From the NCBI GenBank assembly GCA_001630475.1, contig KV419399.1, positions 518,552 to 582,551 on the forward strand: a stretch of DNA of 64,000 bases. The letters run 5' to 3'. This document shows, in pieces, positions 25,183 through 35,456 of the stretch (position 1 is the first letter of the stretch; every line of letters starts with the position of its first letter). The notes below the pieces were generated by a model that ran no database searches, was not told the origin of the DNA, and was given only the letters and a program-made list of their open reading frames with translations. The position numbers and the translations under genes were made by a program. Source of the stretch: Sistotremastrum niveocremeum HHB9708 (lineage: Eukaryota > Basidiomycota > Agaricomycetes > Sistotremastrales > Sistotremastraceae).

Positions 25183-26740
25183 TCAATTTTTGTAAATCGG
25201 TGGGAGGATTGAATACTCACCGAGTGAAATGTGATCGTTCACCGAGGACGAAATGCCATCGTATACAGTACCCTGAGCTGCGAGATATCTCCGTTCGTGA
25301 AGCATACGCAAGCCCTCAAAAGTCGTTAAGTCGGATGACCAGGCCATAACCCTTGTTCCTGATGACTCGACAATTTGACAACTCAGCAACTTGGGCAGAG
25401 GGTTTACCTAAAGGAATTAAAAATGGGTTAAGATCCAGATCTGAGAGGTCAAAGGCCAAGCGAGGGGACATCGAATGAGTGAGAAGTGAAAGAACGGGGA
25501 GCGCTCGGCGGAGAGGAGATTGCTCAATTGGGTTGAGAATCTCCCGAAAGTAGACATACGAAGAAGGGAAGGGGGATCATCAGGTCTCTGACATTTCGTT
25601 ATCAACGAAAGAATGGAACCCCTGAGAAGGAGGGTGGGATTGAAGGTCCCGGGAATCCGGGACGGTGGGAGGCAAAGCGATGGAAGGGGGAAGGGCAGGG
25701 GAAAGCAACGGAAGGAAAATGGATAAAGATATTGAATGGGAAATAGAAAACTTACGAGTATAATAAAACGTATGAGGTGGAATTATCCCCTTTGGAAATA
25801 AGGACGAAGGAAGTAGCAGATGGGCGAAGCGAATTCCTTGTCTTGCCATCAAAGGATAGAGTGTCATAGGTACGACATTGAAGACAGGGTATGAATCGAA
25901 GAGGAACAAAGACAATTCGTTGACGACAAGAAGGAACGGACTATCCTCCCCGGCCGTCAAAGACTGGTGCAGGTCAGGTGAGAAAGTCGATGATGGGTGA
26001 TGGTAGTAACGACCGGCCGAATTCGCGAACCGATCTAAGATCCGTCGAATCGTAGCGTGCAGTAAAGGTATTTCTTCCTTCTTCCCATGTGATGTCGATG
26101 TCGAGAGGGGCCAGACCGTATGGATAGAACCGTATGGTCGTGCGCGGTGCCGGCCGAATTGATGTGGAGAACCGAAGGATAGGAGGGCGGGAAAGAGTGG
26201 AGATGGCGCAGCGCGTGAGCGCGGTAACAAGAGGATTGCCTTGAGCGTAGGTCTGCAGGATTTATTGATTAGATATATTGATGAGAATTATCGGATTGGA
26301 GGACGTACCTTTACAATAAAGAATTGTATTGTCGATATGCATGATCCACCTCCATCCGTTCTCCAAGAAGAGAGAGATGAAAGAAAAAAGGCTTCGATAT
26401 GACTTGTGGATACCGGATTGGATGTCGATCCACTTGATGAAGAAGTTTATTCTTCCACGTAGATGTCGACGATCAAGGACGATCATGAAAGGATATCGCG
26501 AGGCGACGACGGACTGCGGGAGTGTCATAACAGATATCCGGTCTGACGAAACAGCGGTGCGTATGCGTGCACTGAAAGTCGGTGGAGTGATGAAGGATGC
26601 GGAAAATAATATTTAATATCCATCTCTCCATCCAGTGCAAATGCCGCAGTGCCATGCACAGCCGCGATAAGATCTAGAAGCATCGACATCATCTAGAGAA
26701 AATGCGAAATCCAGAATGCCAGTCCGGCGATGGCAGAGTA
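25183..26740 (-). CDS. Unknown multi-exon gene, exon chain incomplete
   Basis: Several minus-strand pieces read like real protein. Near 26.6 kb is LDLIAAVHGTAAFALDGEMD. Just after a GTACGTCC...CCTGCAG intron (about 26.25 kb) is TYAQGNPLVTALTR, going on to FYPYGLAPLDIDITWEEGRN. Near 25.85 kb is FNVVPMTLYPLMARQGIRFA, and near 25.35 kb is SSGTRVMAWSSDLTTFEGLR. The two pieces in the centre (26.0-26.2 kb) lie in different overlapping frames, so at least one splice or reading is unresolved. I do not recognise the family, and the start and stop are not fixed. The 25.2-25.4 kb piece ends in frame at 25183. Confidence 0.35.
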
Positions 26741-27888
26741 CCAGTGTTCGTGGTGGGCAGAGAGGAAAGCCCCATCACATCACATCGTGAAAAGAGAGAC
26801 ATTTATCATCCCCAGCGCATGGCAAGAGCATGTCTCCCCAATAGTAGACAATTTTGATCCACGCCTCTGCCTCATGTACGCCTCGAGGCTCGCCACCAGT
26901 AACTGGTCCTCGTTCCAGATTTTCCGCATTCGGCTCGGGTTCGGGCTTTTCGGCCGAGATCCCCGAGGGCAGCACTCCGCGGAGAGTGCGGGTGTGTACG
27001 TCGAGAGGCGTTTGTTTAGGGACCAACTTTCAAAAGGACAATAAAACAGGCGGGTGAGTGGGTCCTTCAAAACCAGGGACGAAAGAGGGGATATCGATCG
27101 AGATCTTTGATTATCGGGTTTATTTTTCAGATTTTTGTTGTTCGAAGGTGGAGGGATAATAGAGGGTAGCTGTGTCTTGGCTCTTGAGACAAAAGCCAGT
27201 AGTAATCGAGAGCTCCAGACGTCATCTGTCATTACATGTCATGAATGTCATGAAATCGGAGATTGGCTATACCTGGATACAAGATCAGTTGACTCGCGAT
27301 CCGAAGAAGATGATATGTACCTGCATTAGGCTTTACGCTTTAAACTTCCTTGTCCTTCTGCCGTCCCTGTTCCTTTTCTTTGCACGAAAAAGGGAGCACA
27401 ACGAATCGAATGACGAACGGGAAACAAAGACGAGAATAAGTGGGTTCAGATGTCATCGAGTGCCTTGACAACCCGAACAATGACAATGACTCCCCGAAAG
27501 AGTAGCAAGAAGCGTCAGAGAGCCCATTGCTCGTTGGAGACTTGGAGCCAAGTGGATGGCCGGGGATGGACATAGAGTTCTCAATCTCGATTTCATACCG
27601 CGGTACCGCATACCGCTCCACTCGGGTTCCTCGACTGATCCTCAGGCTCCCGTGCATTGTCACGCTTCACGAAGAAGGTCGATACTCGTCACCGACGCAC
27701 GGTATCGCTGAGACGACCGGGCATAAGCCGCCGTCTTCTGAATCGTCTGGCGACAGCAAGAATACCAGGTGCATCTGGGTTGTAGCATGCGTGACCTCGT
27801 CGAGTTTGGCAACGTCATTATCGATGGAAGAACCCGCGCTGGCCTCGGGAGGTACCATCCACATCAACGCCCATAATAACCAAAAAGG
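26741..27888. other. Intergenic or unresolved exons
   Basis: A minus-strand frame at 26.78-27.03 kb (EAEAWIKIVYYWGDMLLPC) is protein-like and might belong to the unknown gene to its left. Nothing else was recognised. Confidence 0.3.
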
Positions 27889-28345
27889 CTAGTCAATCCT
27901 AGCGCATGAAGGCATGAGTCCTGGTCCTAGCCGTGAGTGAGACATATACGCGAAGCTGCGGGCCCGAAACGATCGCAAAAGTAACCGCAAAACAAGGCGC
28001 GTCAAAGGTTCGAAGCCCAGGATTTCAGGAACATATTCGCGCTCCCAGTGATCGAGGGTGAGTGACAGCTCGGAGCGCCGTTCTTCTAATAATTCCAGTT
28101 GATGGACCTGATATTGATCAAGTGACTTGAAGTGAGGTACGGATCCGCAGACGCCGCGACGATTCATGTACATCCATGGTATAGCAGACCATGGAGCGGA
28201 CGAGGTGTACATGTAATCGGAGCCTTCGGGGGGCATCGATGGCCATGAGAGTGTGCCTGGGCTTATTAGTTTGAAAGTCGGCGGTTCCGGCCTGGCGCTA
28301 ACAGCAATCGAAACGAAACGCTCAGCCACTGGTTCTGTTACTAGT
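27889..28345 (-). CDS. Hypothetical protein, C-terminal exon
   Basis: A minus-strand exon opens after a splice acceptor (ACTAGTAACAG near 28346) and runs uninterrupted to a stop at 27889, about 150 residues. It contains PPTFKLISPGTLSWPSMPPE, an ordered Trp/Tyr-rich stretch and a helix (HQLELLEERRSELSLTLDHW), and then a basic Leu/Arg-rich end. No ATG lies in frame near the acceptor, so at least one upstream exon is missing, probably in 28.35-28.6 kb. I do not recognise the family. Confidence 0.45.
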
Positions 28346-29209
28346 CCCAGTATTGATGTTAGACTTAGGATGACGGATTAAGAAGATATCTCACAGTAAT
28401 TCAAGTGATTATAATATCGAGAGCGAACCACCCGACCTCGTCAAATCCGGGCGAACCCCAATTTTTCTTGTTCTCTGAAACAAGCATTTAGCTTTAGACG
28501 TCGAGAAAAGACATGGATCTGGTAGTCAAGGCCTTCAATACCCAATTTGTACAACAAAGACTTGAACAATGGATTTGGAGAATAAGACACTCAGTGAGAC
28601 TGGACCAAGAAGGAAAGTGGGTGTCGTCAAGACGACATTCCTTATCTGGCATCCTGATGTCAGAGCCGAGTTGCCGGTCCCTTAGAAAACTTTTCACTCG
28701 CAAACTGGCCAGGATATGAGAAGTACGTGTATGCGTGATTTCCATGACGGTATCGACGGTATCGATGAATGTAACAATGCGTGCGAGTATAAAAACTTAA
28801 AAAGTACGATAATCGAAGCGGGTCCACAAAAAAACCACTCCACAGAACAAGAACGAGTAAGAGAAAGTACAACCCAACCCTGAATATACTCGAAGACAAA
28901 ACTAAAAAGTGCTAGAGAAAGTACGAGAGAATGAGAATGAGAATGCGCGATGATGGTTCGGATGCGATGCGATGCAGAGAGAATGAAGAATAAAGTCATG
29001 CGAAGACGGGAGACGAGACGGGCGACATAGATATATATACGAGAAGAGACGAGAGAGGGGTAGTTCGCGGCAGAAGTTTTCGCGATATGAAGTTGACCAA
29101 ACGGGATGCATGGATGAAGACACGGATAGAGGGTAATGCGATGATCATAATATTCGTCGAGGTCGTCAATGAGAATCGAGAGTTGGTACGACTGAGGCGA
29201 GCAGCGAGA
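28346..29209. other. Intergenic between hypothetical gene and HMG paralog 2
   Basis: Contains short tandem GAGAAT/GAATGA runs near 28.93 kb and AT-rich sequence; no gene was recognised. It is the 3' flank of HMG paralog 2. Confidence 0.4.
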
Positions 29210-31323
29210 TTAATGGTACGCATATCCCGTATACTGCTGTGGCTGATGATGAACGACATGCCCATGTCCGTATCCACGCCCTTCCCCGATATAAGGAAGA
29301 GAATGGGGAAGGGAATGCGAGTGAGCGAGAGGATGATGCGAGAGGGTGTGAGAGGGCAAAGGCGCATACATGGGCACCATCCCCATCCCCATATTCATGT
29401 CATCGACACTCCATCCATACCCGTTCATATGCCCACTTTGATGTTCATTATGAACAGGAGCTCCTGTCGTCGATAACGAGCTCGAACTCGAACTCGACTG
29501 AGTCGAGTGCGTCGAATGGGAAGGCGATAAGGCAGGTGGCGGAGGCGAGACTACCAACCCCGCCCCCGATGATGGGGGTGAGGAAGACGAGGAAGGATAT
29601 GGATCGAATGGCCTTTCGAGCGTCTTGAATGTATTATAGAGCTCGAATCCGTTGACAGGCGATACGATTGGCGTCCCTGCTCCTGCGTCTGCGACGGTCA
29701 CCATAGCCGTTACCGTCCCTTCTGAATCTCCTGAGCTAGTCGTTGAAGAAGTGGAGGTGATGGAGGAAGTGGTAGAGCGGCGTGAAGGAGTAATGCGAAC
29801 AGTGGGGGTCGACTCATTGGAATGAGGGAGCGAATATCGCGCGGAAGGAGGGGACATCGTCGAAGACGATCCAGAAGACGAATACGCATGAGCATATCCA
29901 GAACTCTCATACCCGCCGCCCATCCCTCCAACCATCGAGTTCTCATACCCATCACCGTGGGCAACGTCATGCCCGTGCCCAAGCTCGTGCCCATGACCCT
30001 GTTCCTCATCCCAACCTGACAAGCTCGAAAAGCCTGACAAACTTGGAAAAGACGAAAGCGAGAGAGGAGAAGGACCGTGGACGTGTGCCATTCTCGGCGT
30101 AGCGTGAGAGTTGGTATATGCGTGACTCCCTGCAGTGCCTACGCTCAGCGCGTCGAATCCGATCTGTGAGGGCGAATGGACCATGTATCCTCCCGTCGCT
30201 GATGATGAAGACGGCATATATGATGGGTCTGTGTCGAGTGAGAGTGGGGTGTCGTATGTGAGTTCCGAGATGTTTTCATACTGTGTATGCGGCTGATGTT
30301 GGGGATGAGGTTGATGAGGTTGACGGAGGGTGGTAGGGAGAGGGAGTGATGCGATGTCAGGCGATGAATCAGAGTACACGCCTTCGCCATACATTCCAAT
30401 GGACTCGGGACTCGTCGACTCATCTATATGCTCCTCGACGGCGGCAAGCTCAGACTCGCTGTACGCGCGTCTAGGCGTATACGATCTCGTCCGCCGCGTA
30501 GCTTTCGCTTTCGTCGTCGCACGTCGTGGAGAACTGGGGAGTGAGTTGGATCGCGAAGCAGAAGCAGAGGATGTCGAAGGAGCATGGATAGTCGCGTTCG
30601 TACCGGCTTCGTCGTCCTCGACCTTGGGGCCCAACGTCTCGCGACAAGCGTCGAACCTCCGAATCGCAGCCTCGAGACTATCACCCTTCAGACCTCCCAC
30701 CAACAAGTTCGATATGTGTTTACACCTCTCCACATCAGCAGGAGGAATAGTCCCTTCCTTGATCTTCCTCTTTCCTGCCTTCTCCTTCGCTTTCTCGTCC
30801 GGCGTCGGGGCGGGTTGATATCGATAAGACGGGTACTGAAGCTTGTGTTCTTCGCGAGCTATGCGAGCTTTTTCGACCCAGACTTCACGTTCGGCTTCGG
30901 GAAGTGAACGCCAAGTCATACCGACGATGGTGGAGAGGGTGGTAGGGGAGACATTGGAAAGTGGGCCGGTGGAGGGTACGTTGACTCGTCGGTCGCGGAT
31001 GAAGTTGGCACGAAAGAGTATAAAGGCATTAGGGGGACGGGGAATGTGGGACGCGGGTCTCTTTTTGTGATGGGATGGACGACGGGGGGAGTCATGAGCT
31101 GCGGGTGGGAAGAGAGGTGTCGCTGTTGGAGGTGTCGCTGAGCTGGTGGCCGCGGTCGTCGATTCTGAGGATGACGATGATGAGATGCTGTTGAATGTGC
31201 GTGGGTCTGTTCGTCTGATAGGGGCAGCCACGTCTGGAGAGAGTCAGTATGGGTCGACGATGGGGACGAGTGGCACATACCTCTGGGCGACGTTGAACGT
31301 CTCGCTGGACGAGTGGGTGGCAT
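29210..31323 (-). CDS. HMG-box transcription factor, MATA/Ste11 type (paralog 2)
   Basis: Two exons in phase: 31323-31281 (MPPTRPARRSTSPR) and 31233-29210, separated by a 47-base intron, giving 688 residues. After a Ser/Thr-rich start comes the HMG box (HIPRPPNAFILFR, TIVGMTWRSLPEAEREVW, ARIAREEHKLQYPSYRYQ). Like paralog 1 it then has a Lys-rich spacer and the motif DVERCKHISNLLVGG...GDSLEAAIRRFD. The remaining about 450 residues are Ser/His/Gly/Tyr-rich and likely disordered. Relative to paralog 1 the box carries an insertion of about ten residues in the first loop (VPSTGPLSNVS). The matching short basic first exon, with an intron in the same place, supports descent from one ancestor. Likely a nuclear DNA-binding regulator; the target process is unknown. 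Confidence 0.9.
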
Positions 31324-31877
31324 TGGGGCAGTGTTGCTTAAAGCGGCTGGGGCGTCGAAGGGGGAGACGAATGAGTTATATATGAACGGACGTTGAAGTA
31401 GAAAGGGATTTCATACTGAGAGGAACGGCGCCAGAGACGCGGCCGATATATTACCGTGACTTTGCTTCCGTGTATCTGAATTCCGTATTTGATTATTTTC
31501 CCGAAACTATTATCCCTGAATCAGCAATTTTGCTGGCATTCCACTATCTCGGGTCGGCGTTACTAAACACGCTAACCCCAATTTGGAATGTATGAGCTGA
31601 TAACAAGGAGTCTCGAATTTACGGGGATGCCGATCTCTTCTCCCTTATTTGATTTCAACTCATTCACTTCTTGCCCATCTCGAATTCGAAATAATAATAA
31701 CTTCGACCTCGCACATCTCCAGCACGCGTCACGGCTCTCGCGTATTATTTTCTGTGCCACCGGGTATGCGTTATCCGGATCGGTGCAGTGGCTGTGCACC
31801 CACCGCGGGAATTCAACTATCCCGATGGATCATCTCACTGCCATCCGTGAATCCCAGCTCATCCTCGTCGTCATCCC
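31324..31877. other. Intergenic, HMG paralog 2 upstream region
   Basis: No gene recognised. It ends at the target site of the transposon that follows. Confidence 0.4.
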
Positions 31878-31885
31878 AGTGAACC
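31878..31885. repeat. Left 8-bp target-site duplication (AGTGAACC)
   Basis: Directly abuts the left terminal inverted repeat of the transposon and is identical to 33108-33115. Confidence 0.85.
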
Positions 31886-33107
31886 GGCTCGGTAGCGATA
31901 CTGGGAGGTCGGTTGCGTTCGGTTGCGATGCCGAGATGCCTAAATACCGTATATAGATGTTTTTGATGTATCTAGTGATCATAAACAATGCATGTGATAA
32001 TCATCGTCCGAAAAACACTCGATTCGGAGGTATTAGGTAATCTGGATTGCGAAAATGCTATATGCGGTCATGCCGACGATGCCGTCCGGCGATGTCCGAA
32101 CCCATGCTCCCGCTCTGTTCTCTCGTCCAGCCTCGTTCTTCCGCCGTATCCGAGGGTAATAAATAGAGTTAAAATATAGACGAACTATATATATGAGATA
32201 AGTCGTGCATATAACTCCGATGGAGGCACATGCACCTTCCAACCTAGAAAATCAAAAGGAAACCAACAGTGAAGAACAGAAAAATGTGTGGGATTTACTG
32301 GCAGGATCGCAAAAATGAAAGCTTACTTGTGATTGATCAAAAGGGTTCTCAGACAATTTTTGAGGCCAAAAACATGCTTTTTTGGTATCATGATCAAGCC
32401 CGGCGAAGCCGGGAAGAAAAAATTCATTTACCATGCATACAGACACTTTATGGGACTCTGAAAGACAGAAATGGCACTGAGAAACATATCTAAGGTGTAC
32501 TGTTGGATTAGGAAGAAATGTGACAGGATTGGACAGAGCTATTGATATATTCTGCTTAATGTCTGATTTATTTGCTGTGCTGATTTCGTCATACAGAGAA
32601 GCAAGAAAAAACACAACTGTATGTTTCATAGAATCCAAAGATAAATACAAGACTCCCTGGAAAAAACGAGACCCTCCCGAACTGTGGCCATGCCCACACA
32701 ATATTTTCAATTTCATAGGGAGACTTGGTGGAGAGCTCCGAGGCGACGGGTATGTCCGAGACGGTCTGGAGCAGGGCCTGTCGAGACCGAAAATGGTGAA
32801 TTATCAAATCTGATTGATCGGATCATGATAAATACCCGTTTTTGGTCTCGATAGGACACTGCCGACGAGAAATGGTCGTTTTGGGAATGGAAGCCGTCGG
32901 TAGCGGCCATAACGGCAGTCCGAGCGAAAAAGCGAGTGTGTGCGACAACGGAGAATTTAACGGAAATAGACGGGTTTCATAAAAACAGATAGATATTAAA
33001 TACATTTATATATTCTCTCTCTTCCTTTTTTCTCTTCTTTTCTCTCTTTCCTCTTTTGGTATTTAGAAAAACCCGCATCGGGGACCTCCCAGTATCGCTA
33101 CCGAGCC
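31886..33107. mobile_element. hAT-like DNA transposon, non-autonomous size
   Basis: The element is 1222 bases. It begins GGCTCGGTAG and ends CTACCGAGCC: the first 25 bases (31886-31910) and the last 25 (33083-33107) are perfect inverted repeats, and subterminal blocks (GATGC...CTAAATACC) are also shared in inverted order. Immediately outside lie identical 8-bp copies of AGTGAACC (31878-31885 and 33108-33115). An 8-bp target duplication is the hallmark of hAT (also P) elements. The perfect repeats suggest a recent insertion. It is too short for a full hAT transposase (usually over 600 residues) and I see no such domain, so it would depend on an enzyme made elsewhere. The inside is AT-rich, has a polypyrimidine run near the right end, and holds a small spliced reading frame. 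Confidence 0.85.
32589..32910 (-). CDS. Small spliced ORF inside the hAT-like element
   Basis: On the minus strand an ATG at 32910 opens 25 codons (MAATDGFHSQNDHFSSAVSY...), then a typical 58-base intron (32835-32778, GTATTT...CGACAG). The next exon continues in phase (LQTVSDIPVASELSTKSPYE, then NIVWAWPQFGRVSFFPG) to a stop at 32589, in total 87 residues. The last about 25 residues are aromatic and look like read-through of an intron, so the true end may differ. No transposase signature is visible. It could be the remnant 5' end of a larger transposase or a captured host fragment. Confidence 0.4.
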
Positions 33108-33115
33108 AGTGAACC
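33108..33115. repeat. Right 8-bp target-site duplication (AGTGAACC)
   Basis: Directly abuts the right terminal inverted repeat of the transposon and is identical to 31878-31885. Confidence 0.85.
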
Positions 33116-35079
33116 CACCAGCCATGTTCCGGCTACGTATCCGGCTCACCCGAGTCCATATCCCAACATCGTGCCATCCGTTTGCCATCCACTCGCCAAC
33201 GCTTGCGAATCGATATGCATATGCAACGGATATTCGTTCCGGGCAGGTCAGCTACGCGAGCCGCTCCAACTAATTTCATCCTGAATCCTGAGCTGCAGCC
33301 CTGAACCGTCCCTTGCGTGCATCCACTCCAATTGCTCGAGCAGACTCGTGGCTCCATGGATGTCAAGGCATGTTCCTTCCTATCTACATCTTATCAGTTC
33401 ATCTTCTCGCCGTCAAGGTCCCAGCAAACAGCAACCGGTTCGGAACCCCATCATGAACGAGAAACGGAACCAAATGTCTTTATCTGATTCCGTCGACCTC
33501 CTAGATCTCACGTGCCGGAGGTCCCGCCTTGCTATTCGTCAACGCTGCACCTGTTCGGGAAATATGTTTGCGACTCCAGCCTGTACGTGTACAATCTCCA
33601 TATGCGAATCCCAGGGTCGTCCCAAATAAGCCGCACCAGGGTTCCACTCACTCGAGTCCCGCGAGGAGCACGGCACGACGGCTGCAGTTGACTAGTCTTG
33701 TCCCTAGGAGCTTTCACCGTCGCAGATCCCCAGCACGCGATCGTATACCTCATCCAGCTCTCGTCATCCGCACACTCCCATCTTGCACATAACGAACTCA
33801 TATCGAATAGTGATCCTCGGCTTGGACCATTCTGATTCTCTAATTCACACTATATTGGCATTCTCATCCACTCGTGGAGCACAAGTACTGCCGTATCACA
33901 TCATCGCAGCATGCTCCGTATCTGTGCAGTGCGCATCATCTTGGTCTCCATCTTCTCAATCTGCAACAAGCAAATTGCCACTAATAGCTTCAATAATGTC
34001 GATTCTTCGGCATCCCCGGCATCCATCCACAATGTTTATTCCCTCATTGTAGTGCTGGCTATCCCATATCATCCGCGGGCTCCGCAGCATCAGCCAAGTC
34101 TGGTCTCGAGCTCATTTCACACCCAATTTGTCTCAACTATGAACCTCTCGAACATCGCTCTCACTCACTGTCCTTCGGTCGGCTCGGGCTCGGTCCCGAT
34201 CCCGAAACCGGTCAGTAACTAAGAACTCGGAGGCTTGGCCCGCACGGTTCGTCTCGAGCGTTCGATGTCATGGTGTGGGGAGTGGTACTGGGGATAGAGT
34301 TCTTCCCTGGTTCAGTTTCCCATGTCTAACTTTCCTCCGTCTTCTGTCAATGTCTTGGAGTCTATGTGTACCTGTAGATATGGAGCCTGCCAATGAGGGT
34401 GAGGTACGATTCGCGAGCGTATGTCGTAACTCGTAAGCACAGTTTCTACTAGTATCAGAACACTAAGGTTCTGATTGCTTGACATAGACATTGTACGAGA
34501 AGGTGAGTATTAATGTCCGTCCGCCTGACGTGCATAAAGTCAATCTGACACCGTGATGTATGATAGGATGTATGATTGAGACACAATCTTTTGTTGTGCA
34601 TCTCGTCTGTTCCTCTTCCATCCGAGCCTTCGACAAAGCTACACCCGCGAGGAAGAGCAAGACTGCAAGAGAATTGAGAACCACTCGTTGACCGGCTCGC
34701 ATCGCCGTATATCGGACCTCGAGACGTTCTTATCCTTCTAGCGTCCCTCAACGTCCTTCAGGCTGCAAGCCGAGTAATGAAAATTCCCACCCAGATCTCT
34801 CACCATCCTTGAGGATTCTTCATCCCACAATCTCCAATGAACGCAACCGTCATCGATAATCAATGACCCCTGGAGATAGGGATGGGTATGGGGATAGAAA
34901 TCCATATATCTATAGCTGATAATGATCATCTTCGCATCGGAAATGAAGTATTTATTCCATTTAGGGAATTTATATCACGATAGGCGAGCAAAATGAGAGC
35001 TTACGCTTCCGAGGAGTCCCGACTCCCGAAGTTGGATCTATTAGTGTTGGCCTGAATGTTACTTTGAATATGAGTATCA
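33116..35079. other. Gene-poor stretch, nothing recognised
   Basis: Plus- and minus-strand open frames have no domain signals. A minus-strand frame at 34.46-34.70 kb begins MRAGQRVVLNSLAVLLFLAG, which resembles a signal peptide, but the rest is not recognisable and no splice chain could be built. Confidence 0.35.
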
Positions 35080-35418
35080 TTACGGATTTATGTTCGGACG
35101 TGACCCAGATTCGGTGAGAGTTATCTCCTGCTCCTGCTCGAATCTCCACCTTTTCTTTCTGGGAGCTTCCTTCGAAGACTCGGAATCGATGACCTCTTCG
35201 AGCTTCTCGGACTCGAAAATTCCCAGATTCATTTCGCTTCCATCTGTCACCAGACTCGTCACTGTGGGCTCTAAGCTGGAAGCCAGATGCCGGGTGTTAC
35301 CATGCGGTCGATGAGAATGCGGCCAAGAGCATGACTGCCGGCAACTGGAATGGGCTGAAGCCTGGAATCGGAATTTATTCGACCGACCGGTCATATTCGC
35401 GGACTCGCCAATATTCAT
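35080..35418 (-). CDS. Possible small protein with charged C-terminal part
   Basis: An ATG-started minus-strand frame of 112 codons. Its second half (GSEMNLGIFESEKLEEVIDS, then PRKKRWRFEQEQEITL) looks like real acidic/basic protein sequence. Its start lies inside a perfect inverted repeat at 35402-35456, which is unusual for a coding start, so the first codons may be wrong. No family recognised. Confidence 0.3.
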   Translation of the reverse strand: MNIGESANMTGRSNKFRFQASAHSSCRQSCSWPHSHRPHGNTRHLASSLEPTVTSLVTDGSEMNLGIFESEKLEEVIDSESSKEAPRKKRWRFEQEQEITLTESGSRPNINP

Positions 35419-35456
35419 ACGTAAATGTTCTATATTCGCCTAAATATTGGCGAGTC
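35402..35456. repeat. Perfect 14-bp inverted repeat (hairpin)
   Basis: GACTCGCCAATATT at 35402-35415 and its reverse complement AATATTGGCGAGTC at 35443-35456 are separated by 27 bases. Short TATTCGC words repeat around it. It could be a small foldback element end, a hairpin in an RNA or a protein-binding site. Confidence 0.7.

Noticed and set aside
30400-30907. Long plus-strand open frames opposite HMG paralog 2
   Set aside because: They are antisense shadows of Ser-rich coding sequence.
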